A DNA stretch of 64,000 nt. Origin: Streptomyces sp. CB02261. Its GTDB lineage: Bacteria > Actinomycetota > Actinomycetes > Streptomycetales > Streptomycetaceae. Each line of letters starts with the position of its first letter. Position 1 is the first letter of the stretch. Of the stretch, positions 43,348 to 51,763 are shown one piece after another. The notes under the pieces are model-generated. The model searched no databases, was not told the DNA's origin, and was given only the letters and a program-made list of their open reading frames with translations. The stretch lies in NCBI RefSeq assembly GCF_001905665.1, contig NZ_LIVX01000012.1, forward strand, positions 206,936 through 270,935, given 5' to 3'. A program made the translations under genes and the position numbers.

Positions 43348-45345
43348 ATGGCGACGAACGACGATCAGGCAGAGGCACGGGACATCGCAGGCGGGGTACG
43401 CGACCTGCTGCGCGGGACCGGGTCACGCGCGGACGGCAAATGGGTGCGGGGGCTGCGGCAGGCCCGGGAGAGCAACGTGCTGTTCGGGGTGGCCCTGCAC
43501 GCCGCGGAACGCCGCAACCAGGGTCTGGGCCTGAACAGTCTGGAGCGGGACCTGCTGGACGCGCTCGGCACGATCCTCACCGACGCGGAACTCGCCGCCG
43601 CCGGCTCGGAGTACCGGGCGGCGGTGTCCGACCTCGGAGAGGTGGCGGTGCTGCCCAAGGTCGTCACCGACAAGCCGGTGGCCCAGGGATTTACCGTCGA
43701 AGACCTGAAAGCGCATCTGCCCAGGATCCGCGCGCAGAACGCCGGGCGGGCGAACTGCGCGGTCGTGGACCTGGGCGCGGTGAGCGCGGGGGCGCCGATG
43801 GACAGCCCCGGGTTCGAGGCGGCGGTGGGCGACGTCGGTTTCGGCACCACCGTGGTGGTGGGCCCACCGCAGGTGGAGGCGGACACCGGCCCGGAGTATC
43901 CCGCCTACAGCGCCAAGTTCCAGTTCGAGAGCTTCACCTGTCGGCGCGCGGTCGGCGACCAGTGGGGTGGCCGGGACGAGATCTACTGGACGGCCGGCTT
44001 GCGTTCGGACAAGCACGTCGCCCCGGCGTACAAGTCCTTGGAGTTCGGGGCGGTCAAGGAGGGCCAGACCCGCGCCTTCGCCAACATCGACAAGGTGGTG
44101 TTCGATGCGGAGGCCGCCAAGTTCGTGGCCGGGACGGTCATGGTGTGGGAGGCCGACGAGAGCCCGTCCGCGTTCTACCGGGCGCTGATGGGGTTCATCG
44201 ACGCGTGGATGAACAAGCCCGTCTGGATGGAGATCACCCTCGGCATCATCACGGCCACTCCCGGCGCCGGCTACGCGGGCGTGGTCATGGACGTCATGGA
44301 CTACGCGTTCCGGATCATCGTGGATCTGAACGAGGCGTTCCGCAACGACGACGACCTGTCCTGCCAGCGCACGTTCTTCTTCGACCGCAACGCGCTGGTG
44401 ACCATGTACAACAAACGGGACTTCGACTGGGACTTCAACGGCGACGGACGCCACACCCTGCGGGTGAAGTACGCCGGCGAGCGACCGGTGTTCCCCACGG
44501 GAGCCCTGAAGTACCTCACCGTCGACGACGGCGCGACCTTTTGGAGCGCCCCGGTGTCCTTGGGCTGGAGAAGCGCCTCACCCGCGTCCCTGGTCTCCTT
44601 CGGCGGCAAACTCCACTGCATGTACGTCCGCCCGGGCGACCGCGCGGTGATGTGGAGCAGCATGGCCAACGGTGTCTGGGCCGTACCTGTGCGGGTGAAC
44701 TCCTGGTCCAGCGACTTCGTGCCGGGCCTGGTCGCCTGGAGGGGCAGGCTGTACGCGACGGTCATCGCGCTGAACGGCGACGTGCTTCTGAGCACCTGGG
44801 CCGGCAGTGGGACGGCGTGGAGCACCACCATTCACCTCGCCGGGACGGCCAAGTCCGACCGGGCCGCGTCGATGTCCGCGAAGGACGACTACATCTATGC
44901 CACGTACTACACGTACAACTGGCAGGGCTCCTACAGAGGGGGACAGATCGTCTACTCCTCCGACGGGCAAACCTGGAACCAGCTCAGCCCGTGGCCCGCC
45001 GCCCACAAGACCGCCCACAGGGCGTCCATGACCACCCACGGCGACAGGAACTGGTTTGCCTACCGCGAGCACGACGGAGTCAACTCGGTCGCCGAAATGC
45101 TCGGCATCGTCAGTGACTACGTGCCCCCGCCGTCGGGCTGGAACACACCGGAAGGCCCCACCCTCGCCACCCACAAAGGCAAGGTCTGGCTCGTCGTCCG
45201 CGGCCACTCGGGGCACATCCACGCCCTGAACACCCCCGACCGCAACAGCCCTTGGGTCCGCATGCCGAACGCCGACGTCGGCGCGATGGAAGGCGAACCC
45301 GGCGTCGCCTCCCACAACGGCCGCCTCTACGCGATGTACCGCTAG
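43348..45345 (+). CDS. Large protein with C-terminal beta-propeller-like (lectin/sialidase-fold) repeats
   Basis: 665 residues, no signal peptide. The first 90 residues are helical (SLERDLLDALGTILTDAEL), a middle domain of about 270 residues has FQFESFTCRRAVGDQWGGRD and TFFFDRNALVTMYNKRDFDW, and from about residue 390 come four or five Trp/Tyr-rich repeats (FWSAPVSLGW, LVSFGGKLHCMYV, LVAWRGRLYAT, PTLATHKGKVWLVVRG, GVASHNGRLYAMY), each with the G-KLY/GRLY strand of fucose-lectin or sialidase-type propellers. It may bind glycans; the middle domain is unassigned. Its stop codon lies in the CTAG target of the adjoining IS. Confidence 0.7.
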   Translation: MATNDDQAEARDIAGGVRDLLRGTGSRADGKWVRGLRQARESNVLFGVALHAAERRNQGLGLNSLERDLLDALGTILTDAELAAAGSEYRAAVSDLGEVAVLPKVVTDKPVAQGFTVEDLKAHLPRIRAQNAGRANCAVVDLGAVSAGAPMDSPGFEAAVGDVGFGTTVVVGPPQVEADTGPEYPAYSAKFQFESFTCRRAVGDQWGGRDEIYWTAGLRSDKHVAPAYKSLEFGAVKEGQTRAFANIDKVVFDAEAAKFVAGTVMVWEADESPSAFYRALMGFIDAWMNKPVWMEITLGIITATPGAGYAGVVMDVMDYAFRIIVDLNEAFRNDDDLSCQRTFFFDRNALVTMYNKRDFDWDFNGDGRHTLRVKYAGERPVFPTGALKYLTVDDGATFWSAPVSLGWRSASPASLVSFGGKLHCMYVRPGDRAVMWSSMANGVWAVPVRVNSWSSDFVPGLVAWRGRLYATVIALNGDVLLSTWAGSGTAWSTTIHLAGTAKSDRAASMSAKDDYIYATYYTYNWQGSYRGGQIVYSSDGQTWNQLSPWPAAHKTAHRASMTTHGDRNWFAYREHDGVNSVAEMLGIVSDYVPPPSGWNTPEGPTLATHKGKVWLVVRGHSGHIHALNTPDRNSPWVRMPNADVGAMEGEPGVASHNGRLYAMYR

Positions 45346-46242
45346 GCAATCTCGTTTGGATCAGCGGGCGGACCAGAGGAAGATGCCTGCGATGTGGAGT
45401 CCGGCGAGGTAGATGGTGGCGGTCTTCTCGTAGCGGGTGGCGATGTCGCGCCACTGCTTGAGGCGGTTGATGCACCGCTCGACGGTGTTGCGCTGCTTGT
45501 ATGCCTCGCGGTCGAAGGCGGGCGGCCTGCCGCCGAGGCTGCCGCGCCGCAGCCGGTTCGCGCGTTGGTCCGCCGGAATCGGGATCACTGTGCGGATACC
45601 GCGTGCGCGCAGGTGGTCGCGGATCGCACGCGAGGAGTACGCCTTGTCGGCCAGGACCACGTCGGGCCTGGTGCGAGGCCGTCCGCGCGGTCGGGGGACG
45701 CGCAGGCGAGCCATCACCGCGGTGAAGGCGGGAGCATCGCCCGCCTGGCCCGCGGTCAGCACGAAGGCCAGCGGCCGGCACCGGCCGTCCGCGGCGAGGT
45801 GGATCTTCGTGGTCAGCCCGCCGCGGGAGCGTCCGATGGCGTGGTCGGCGGGCTCGCCGGCCGGGGCCCCTTTTTGCGGGCCCCGGCCGCGTGCTGGTGC
45901 GCACGAACGATCGTGGAGTCCACCGACACGGCCCAGTCGAGGTCCTCGTCAGTTTCCGCCTGGGCCATGAGAGCGGTGAACACCCGCTCCCACGTGCCGT
46001 CGAGAGCCCACATCCGCAGCCGGTTGTAGACGCCCCGCCAGTTGCCGTACCTCTCCGGCAAGTGCACCCATTGCGAACCGGTCCGGAACTTGAACGCGAT
46101 TGCGTCGATCACCTCACGGTGATCACGCCACCGGCCACCGCGCTTCGGCGTCCGGTCCGGCAGCAACGGCTCAATCCGCGCCCACTGCGCGTCAGTCAAC
46201 GACACACCCAGACCAACGAGCAGAAGATCCAAACGAAACTGC
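45346..46242 (-). mobile_element. IS5-family insertion sequence (897 bp)
   Basis: Terminal inverted repeats ggcaatctcgtttggatc (45346-45363) and gatccaaacgaaactgcc (46225-46242) differ at two positions. Both ends are flanked by CTAG (45342-45345 and 46243-46246), a four-base target duplication of the YTAR type known for the IS5 group. It holds one two-frame transposase gene on the minus strand and looks complete. Confidence 0.9.
45361..46205 (-). CDS. IS5-family transposase in two frames (programmed -1/+1 frameshift)
   Basis: The first frame starts at GTG 46205 with SLTDAQWARIEPLLPDRT and carries the N-terminal domain and first catalytic Asp (VSVDSTIVRAHQHAAGARKK, D in VDST). The second frame resumes with RSRGGLTTKIHLAADGRCRP and holds the remaining DDE residues (second Asp in VVLADKAYSS; Glu in NTVERCINRLKQW) to the stop at 45361. 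The junction, near 45865-45875, contains the slippery GCAAAAAGGGG, as in IS5/IS427 elements that fuse ORFA and ORFB by frameshifting. All DDE residues are present. Confidence 0.85.
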
Positions 46243-46246
46243 CTAG

Positions 46247-46639
46247 GTCCTGTCTGACAAGGATCTTGGAGGGCTTGGCGGAGCCGGGGGCATACGTTTC
46301 GGATTGCGAGCACGGTGCGACCGCCAGGGCCATGAACAGATCCTGTTCCTCTGGAGTCATCGCTTGACCACCTCACCAGCGGCACCACCCAGCTGAATTT
46401 GCACGGCGAGTTCCGGGTGTCGTGCTCACGGCGACTTCGTGTCCCGGGAAACAGCAGGCGTGCTCCGCCAAGAACCCGGACCTGCGGCTGAAGAAGCCGG
46501 GCAGCCAGGAACCCCGCCGATGACCCGCTGCCCGAGTACGTCACCCGCCTCACCACCGACAACCCGCTCCCCGCGCTGCGCCGTATCGATGCCACGCCGA
46601 TCGGCTCAAGCTCGAGCAACAGTTGAAGGTGAGCTGACT
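46247..46639. other. Debris between the IS and the next gene
   Basis: About 390 bases. ggtcctgtctgacaaggatc directly after the IS looks like the end of yet another, older insertion sequence. A plus-strand fragment near 46530, PLPEYVTRLTTDNPLPAL, is protein-like but has no intact gene around it. Confidence 0.35.
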
Positions 46640-47107
46640 TCAGCTCTCGCCGCGGTGGTTGAGGCTGATTCTGGCGGTATTGCGGATCCGTTTGGTGCGG
46701 CCGGCTTCGGCGAGGATCTCGATGGCCTCGGTGTTCGTCCCGGCGGCGGTCTTGAGCTGGAGCCAGTTGGATGACGCGAGCAGGTTCTCCGACTGCCAGG
46801 GCAGCTTGAGCGTGATGGTGCGGAACAGTGACCACTCCCGCAGGCGCTGAGCCAGGAAGGGGTGGTCGATCGTGGCCTGGGTCATCGCCTGCGCCCACCC
46901 CTCGTAGGCGGGACCGAGGTGAAGGCCGGCTGCTCGACGATCCAGGTGCCGCAGCACAGCAGACTGCGCCATTGTCAGGTCTGGATCGGTGAGCACGCGG
47001 TTGACCAGGCTAGCTTCGCTCGCGTCGGCAACGTGCCCCAGCTTTTCGAGGTAGGCCGCGAATCGGACGTGCTCGTCCGGGTTCTGCAGGATGTCGTGGA
47101 CGTTCAT
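46640..47107 (-). CDS. Helical protein of unknown function
   Basis: 155 residues from ATG 47107: MNVHDILQNPDEHVRFAAYL, LVNRVLTDPDLTMAQSAVLR and LREWSLFRTITLKLPW. High GC at third positions and regular amphipathic helices support coding. No family is assigned. The ribosome site is weak (gcgaggagcaggtcgc upstream contains GAGGAG). Confidence 0.55.
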   Translation of the reverse strand: MNVHDILQNPDEHVRFAAYLEKLGHVADASEASLVNRVLTDPDLTMAQSAVLRHLDRRAAGLHLGPAYEGWAQAMTQATIDHPFLAQRLREWSLFRTITLKLPWQSENLLASSNWLQLKTAAGTNTEAIEILAEAGRTKRIRNTARISLNHRGES

Positions 47108-47483
47108 GCGACCTGCTCCTCGCGCTCGACCAGGACGTGCATAGTGCACCGGTGCGGACCAGGGACACCAGGTGCTGCTCTCCGATCCAGCGTTCGATCC
47201 GCCTGGCTGGGGGCCAGCACGCGACGCAAGCACCACCGATCCGCCGCCCGCGGCCTTCGCCGCGTTGCGGACCGCGCCGGCGACCGCGCCGGCGTGGCTT
47301 TGAGCTGCAGATGCGTGTGTTCGGGATCATGAGTACCCCCTCGAAGCGCTTCCGTCTGATCGTTGCCCTGATCGTTTCGACCGTGGGTCAGGCCGTCGAC
47401 GGCTACGGCGTCCCGGCCCAGGAGCGCGACTGTCGGATGGCTGGGTGTGGGTGGTGGGATCGGGGGCATGTGGGGACCGCATA
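47108..47483. other. Gene-poor stretch with a repeated junction sequence
   Basis: 376 bases. No supported gene. Its right end (47433-47474) is the second copy of the 42-base repeat seen at 41500, and it abuts directly the oxygenase remnant, marking a rearrangement point. Confidence 0.4.
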
Positions 47484-47749
47484 GGCGCGTATGTCTACTT
47501 CACCCACCGCACCTGGAGCACCGACTGGGGCGGCGGCCTCGCCCTCATCGACGAGGAGTCCCGCGCCGACGCCGCCGACGGCACCGCCCTGTCCACAGCG
47601 CCACCCACCCGACGCTGATCCTGCCGCGTCCCAACCGTCTGGTCATCTTCCGCGCTCACACCATGCACGCCGTCCAGCGTGTCGATCCGACCGCCGGAGA
47701 CCGGCTGCGCCGCACCTGGACCGGCTTCATCACCGAGGACTCCCCATGA
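47484..47749 (+). pseudogene. C-terminal remnant of a 2OG-Fe(II) oxygenase (prolyl hydroxylase-like)
   Basis: Frame one reads GAYVYFTHRTWSTDWGGGLA, LIDEESRADAADGTALST, then a frameshift, and frame two continues HPTLILPRPNRLVIFRAHTM, HAVQRVDPTAGDRLRRTWTG. W-x-x-DWGGGL, NRLVIF and H-AVxxV followed by R are the usual C-terminal half of prolyl-4-hydroxylase-type oxygenases, with the distal His and the 2-oxoglutarate Arg. The N-terminal half with HxD is missing. The last codons overlap the RsgA start. Confidence 0.75.
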
Positions 47750-48786
47750 CCGACACGCTCACCGCCCCGGCCGCCCTCGCCCGGCTCGGCTGGACCGACA
47801 CCGACACCCCGTACACCTCCGGCACCACCACCGCCGCCCGGGTCGTCGTCCACCACGGCACCGTCTGCGACGTCCTGCGCCCCGAACCCGACGGCACCCT
47901 CACGGCGCACACCGCGCCCATCACCCCCACCCTGCCCGTAACCCCCGTCGCCGGCGACTGGGTCGAGCTCGGCGCCGACGGCCGCGTCCACGCCGTCGCC
48001 CCCCGCCGCGCCGTCCTCACCCGGTCCGGAGCCGGTCATAACCGCCAGATCCTCGCGGCCAACATCGACACCGTCCTCGTCGTCGTCCCGCTCGCCGGTG
48101 GCCTCAACGCCGCCATGGTCGAGCGCCTCTGCGTCATGGCCTGGGACAGCGGTGCCCAGCCCGTCCTCGTCCTGACCAAGAGCGACACCACCGACGACGC
48201 TGGCGCCGAGGACACCGAAACCGCCGAACTCCTCAGCCCCGGCGTTCCCGTGATCCCCGTCAGCGTCCTGACCGGCCACGGCCTCGACACCCTCCGCTGC
48301 CACCTCGGCCCCGGCACGACCGCGGTCATGCTCGGCCCCTCAGGCGCGGGCAAGACCTCCCTGCTCAACGCCCTCGAAGGCACCACTGAAGCGGTCGCCG
48401 CCGTGGGCCGCAGCGGAGGCCGCCACACCACCACCGCCCGCCGTCTCCACCTCCTCGCCTCGGGCGGAGTCCTCCTCGACATCCCCGGCATCCGCTCCCT
48501 GGAGGTCGCCGCGGGCCCCGAGGCCGTCGACGACGTCTTCACCCACATCGCCGCCCTCGCCGCCCACTGCCGGTACGGCGACTGCGGCCACGACAGCGAC
48601 GGCGGCTGCGCCGTCACGGAGGCCGTCGGCATCGGCGCGCTCTCCCCGGACCGCCTCGCCACCTGGCGCAAGCTCCAGGGCGAGATCGCCTACCGCCGCC
48701 GCCGCGAGGACCCCGCCGAGATGGCCGACATGCGCCGCCAGTGGAAGGCCGTCAGTAAGCAGGCCCGCCGCAACGGCCGCCGCTGA
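47746..48786 (+). CDS. rsgA: RsgA-type (YjeQ) circularly permuted GTPase
   Basis: 346 residues. An N-terminal OB domain (VAGDWVELGADGRVHAV) is followed by the permuted GTPase: G4 VLTKSD near 143, P-loop LGPSGAGKTSLLNAL near 200, GRHTTT, G3 DIPGIRSLE, and a C-terminal Zn domain CRYGDCGH...C. RsgA checks 30S subunit maturation. Here it lies in an accessory module followed by CMD and MFS genes, and a decayed second copy lies at 33391, so it may be a specialised or resistance-type paralogue rather than the housekeeping copy. The ATG overlaps the oxygenase remnant. Confidence 0.9.
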   Translation: MTDTLTAPAALARLGWTDTDTPYTSGTTTAARVVVHHGTVCDVLRPEPDGTLTAHTAPITPTLPVTPVAGDWVELGADGRVHAVAPRRAVLTRSGAGHNRQILAANIDTVLVVVPLAGGLNAAMVERLCVMAWDSGAQPVLVLTKSDTTDDAGAEDTETAELLSPGVPVIPVSVLTGHGLDTLRCHLGPGTTAVMLGPSGAGKTSLLNALEGTTEAVAAVGRSGGRHTTTARRLHLLASGGVLLDIPGIRSLEVAAGPEAVDDVFTHIAALAAHCRYGDCGHDSDGGCAVTEAVGIGALSPDRLATWRKLQGEIAYRRRREDPAEMADMRRQWKAVSKQARRNGRR

Positions 48787-48878
48787 ACGGCAACACAGGA
48801 CCGCACACAGGAAGTTGGCCGACCGCTCCCAAGCTGCCAACGATGAGGCGACGACACCTCCCAACCGAAGGACGACCC
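48787..48878 (+). other. Gap before the third CMD gene
   Basis: 92 bases. It shares caggaagttggc with the region before the copy at 34090. GAAGGACG upstream of the GTG is the ribosome site. Read-through from rsgA is likely. Confidence 0.4.
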
Positions 48879-49418
48879 GTGCCGCACATCCGGATCGCCA
48901 ACGATCTCCCGGGCATCAGGGGACTGATGACCGACCGTCCCGACACGGCAGCCCCGCTCAACGCCATCGCCGACACCCTGCTGCGCGGCGACTCGCCCCT
49001 CACCCGCGGTGAACGCGAACTGATCGCCGCGTACGTGTCGGAGCTCAACGCCACCCGCTTCTGCGCCGACACCCACGGCGCGGCGGCCGCCGCCCAGCTC
49101 GACGGCGGCATCGACCTGGTCAAGGCCGTCCAGCACGACGCCGACGCCGCCCCGCTCACCCCCCTGCTGCGGGCCCTCCTCCGCATAGCCGCCGAGGTCC
49201 AGGCACAGGCCGCTCCCGTTCGCGACGAGACCATCTCCGCCGCCCGCGCCGAGGGCGCCACCGACACCCACATCCACGACACCGTGCTCATCGCGGCCGC
49301 CTTCTGCATGTACAACCGCTACGTCAGCGGCCTGGCCACCGTGCTGCCCACCGAGCCCGGCTACTACGAGGAGGCGGGCAGGCGGATCACCGCCCACGGC
49401 TACGCCGCCGCGGTCTGA
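48879..49418 (+). CDS. Carboxymuconolactone decarboxylase (AhpD-like) family protein, copy 3
   Basis: 179 residues: VPHIRIANDLPGIRGLM, RGERELIAAYVSELNATRFC, CADTHGAAAAAQL with Cys and His of the AhpD-type site, NRYVSGLATVLP. It is the closest relative of copy 2 and, like it, is followed directly (17 bases) by an MFS gene. Confidence 0.87.
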   Translation: MPHIRIANDLPGIRGLMTDRPDTAAPLNAIADTLLRGDSPLTRGERELIAAYVSELNATRFCADTHGAAAAAQLDGGIDLVKAVQHDADAAPLTPLLRALLRIAAEVQAQAAPVRDETISAARAEGATDTHIHDTVLIAAAFCMYNRYVSGLATVLPTEPGYYEEAGRRITAHGYAAAV

Positions 49419-49435
49419 AGGAGAAACGGCCCATC

Positions 49436-50725
49436 ATGTCTGCGCACTCCCCGAAGAAGGCCCACCGCAGAGCGGTCACCGCCACCGTCATCGGCAATTT
49501 CATCGAGTCCTTCGACTGGCTCGGCTACGGCCTCTTCGCGCCCCTGTTCGCCGCCCAGTTCTTCCCCTCCGGGAACTCCCTCACCTCCATCCTCGGAGTC
49601 TTCGCGGTCCTCGGCGTCGGTGTCCTCATGCGCCCCCTCGGCGGCATCCTCCTCGGCCGCTACGCCGACCGCCGCGGCCGCCGACCCGCCCTCATGCTGG
49701 CCGTCTCCCTCATGGCGGGCGGCTCGCTCCTCATCGGCGTCACCCCCTCCTACGCGCACATCGGCATCCTCGCCCCCGTGCTGCTGCTCGTGGCCCGCAT
49801 GGCGCAGGGCGTCTCCCACGGCGGTGAATGGCCCGCCGCCGCCGCGTACCTGATGGAGGTCGCCCCCGAGAAGCGCAAGGCCACGTACGGCAGCCTGTTC
49901 TCCCTCACCACCTGCGCCGGCGCCTTCAGCGCCTCCCTCCTTGGCGGCGGCCTGACCGCCGCCCTCGGGCCCGCCGCCATGGCCGACTGGGGCTGGCGCG
50001 TGCCGTTCCTCGTCGGCGGTGTCCTCGGCCTGATCCTGCTGGTGCTGCGCACCCGGCTCGCCGAGACCGAGGTCTTCCAGCGCCAGGCCCAGGGCCGCCG
50101 CGACCGCGGCTCGCTCCGTCAGGTCCTCGTCGCCCACCGCCGCAACGTCCTGCTGGCTGTCCTGTTCGTCGCCGGAACCGGCGCCGTCGGCGGCACGTGG
50201 ACCGCGGTCGTCCCCGCGATCGGAGGCCGCCTCGCACCACCCGGAACGATGTTCTGGGTCGTCGTGACCGCCACCGCGCTGATGATGACGCTGAACGTGC
50301 CGATCGGCCTGCTCGCCGACAAGATAGGCGTCGCCCGCCTCCTCGTCGCGGCCAGCGTCCTGTTCGCCGTCGCCGGATCCGTCTCGTACCTCACGATGAC
50401 CGGCACCTTCGCCAGCCTGCTGTTCACGTACGGCTCCGGAGTCGTCTACCTGGTCTGCGCGACGACCGTGCTGCCCAAGCTCCTCACCGAGATCTTCCCG
50501 ACCGAGATCCGGGCCCTCGGCGTGGGCCTTCCCAACGCCGTCACCAGCGCCGTCCTCGGCGGCATCGCCCCGGCTTCCGCCGCCTTCGCCGCCGAACACA
50601 ACGCCTCCGGCTGGTTCATCGCCGGAGTCATGACCGCCGTCCTCATGTCGATCCCCGCGTCCCTGCTGGCCCGGACCGCGCGTCCCACCGACGCCCGCGT
50701 GTCCGAGCAGGTCCTGGCCGCCTGA
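49436..50725 (+). CDS. MFS transporter, metabolite:H+ symporter-like, copy B
   Basis: 429 residues, 12 membrane segments. VLMRPLGGILLGRYADRRGR and GGEWPAAAAYLMEVAPEK match copy A almost residue for residue. GAAGGAGAAAC gives the ribosome site. The unit probably imports or exports a small acid handled by the CMD protein. Confidence 0.88.
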   Translation: MSAHSPKKAHRRAVTATVIGNFIESFDWLGYGLFAPLFAAQFFPSGNSLTSILGVFAVLGVGVLMRPLGGILLGRYADRRGRRPALMLAVSLMAGGSLLIGVTPSYAHIGILAPVLLLVARMAQGVSHGGEWPAAAAYLMEVAPEKRKATYGSLFSLTTCAGAFSASLLGGGLTAALGPAAMADWGWRVPFLVGGVLGLILLVLRTRLAETEVFQRQAQGRRDRGSLRQVLVAHRRNVLLAVLFVAGTGAVGGTWTAVVPAIGGRLAPPGTMFWVVVTATALMMTLNVPIGLLADKIGVARLLVAASVLFAVAGSVSYLTMTGTFASLLFTYGSGVVYLVCATTVLPKLLTEIFPTEIRALGVGLPNAVTSAVLGGIAPASAAFAAEHNASGWFIAGVMTAVLMSIPASLLARTARPTDARVSEQVLAA

Positions 50726-50730
50726 CACAC

Positions 50731-50771
50731 AAGAACGCTCCCCTCCGGGAGGAAGGGGACCCGGCGTTCTT
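50731..50771. terminator. Hairpin between convergent genes
   Basis: aagaacgc (50731-50738) pairs with gcgttctt (50764-50771), enclosing a further cccc/gggg stem. It separates the MFS gene from the convergent DUF4287 gene. Confidence 0.7.
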
Positions 50772-50791
50772 TGTTCGTGGCACGTACGACC

Positions 50792-51079
50792 TCAGGGGCG
50801 GTTGTTCTTCCCCTCGAGCCACAGCGTGTCGGAGTCGTCGGCGTGGGTACCACCCGAGCCGACGTGCTTGTCCGAGATCTGCGCGCCGTTCTTGAAGACG
50901 TGCACGAGCGCCATCCCATGGCCCCGGCCCAGACCGTAGTCCTCCTTGAGCCACTCGAGGACCGGGCCCGCCTTCAGCTTCGGACCTTCGAAGCCGCGCT
51001 CCTTGGCCAGGTCGATGAACTGCCGGGGCGTCAGGCCCGTCTTGTCCTCGATGTTGTCCAGATACGCCTGAAACGACAT
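50792..51079 (-). CDS. DUF4287-domain protein
   Basis: 95 residues, MSFQAYLDNIEDKTGLTPRQ, FIDLAKERGF, GPVLEWLKEDYGLGRGHGMA. This is the conserved DUF4287 core, often found alone or fused to DUF5655. GAGGAG precedes the ATG at 51079. The last 25 residues are polar. Function unknown. Confidence 0.85.
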   Translation of the reverse strand: MSFQAYLDNIEDKTGLTPRQFIDLAKERGFEGPKLKAGPVLEWLKEDYGLGRGHGMALVHVFKNGAQISDKHVGSGGTHADDSDTLWLEGKNNRP

Positions 51080-51182
51080 GTGCTCCTCACTTCCCCATTC
51101 GTTGGCACCGGTCGGGGCGCCTCCAACAAGCCTGCACGCGTGCGCGGCGAGGACCGGGCTCCCGCCCGGCCCTCGCCGCGAC
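51080..51182. other. Spacer between minus-strand genes
   Basis: 103 bases; ccgggctcccgcccgg near 51155 is a short hairpin, probably the terminator of the CMD gene upstream. Confidence 0.45.
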
Positions 51183-51746
51183 TTAGGCACGTCGGACGGA
51201 CACGGGACGGCCCTGCGGAAGGTATCCGTCCGCCACCAGCGTCGCCCCGATCCCGTCGTAGATCTCCGGATCCTCCGGAGTGGTCGCCGCCAGCCCGTCG
51301 ACGTACCGGTTGAACATGCAGAACGCGGCCGCGATGAGGACCGTGTCGTGAACGGCCTCGTCGTCCGCGCCCGCGGCCCGGGCGACGGCGATGTCCTGCT
51401 CCGTCACCTCACGGGCATTCCCCTGAACCTTGGCGGCGATCGCCAGCAAGGCCCGCATCCGCTCGCTCACCGGCGCCGTCGCCGGATCACGCTGGACGGC
51501 CTGCACGAGCGCGTAGTCACCGCCGAACGCGTGCGCGGCGGCCGCCGTGTGCGACCCCGTGCAGTAAGGAGTGCCATTGAGATACGACACATACGCGGCG
51601 ATCAGCTCCCGCTCGGCCACGGTCAGCGGCGACGCGCCGCGCAACAGCTGCTCGGCGAGCTCACTGAGCGTGCGGCCCGAGGCCGGCCTGGCTGCCATCA
51701 GCCCGCGGATCCCCGGCACCGGCGCCGGGACGGCAATGTGCGGCAC
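51183..51746 (-). CDS. Carboxymuconolactone decarboxylase (AhpD-like) family protein, copy 4
   Basis: 187 residues: MPHIAVPAPVPGIRGLM, AERELIAAYVSYLNGTPYC, CTGSHTAAAAHAF (Cys and His kept) and NRYVDGLAATTP. It is more diverged than copies 2 and 3 and is not paired with a transporter. It lies 17 bases below the SGNH-like gene and may share its transcript. Confidence 0.83.
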   Translation of the reverse strand: MPHIAVPAPVPGIRGLMAARPASGRTLSELAEQLLRGASPLTVAERELIAAYVSYLNGTPYCTGSHTAAAAHAFGGDYALVQAVQRDPATAPVSERMRALLAIAAKVQGNAREVTEQDIAVARAAGADDEAVHDTVLIAAAFCMFNRYVDGLAATTPEDPEIYDGIGATLVADGYLPQGRPVSVRRA

Positions 51747-51763
51747 GGTTTCTGCTCCCCGTC

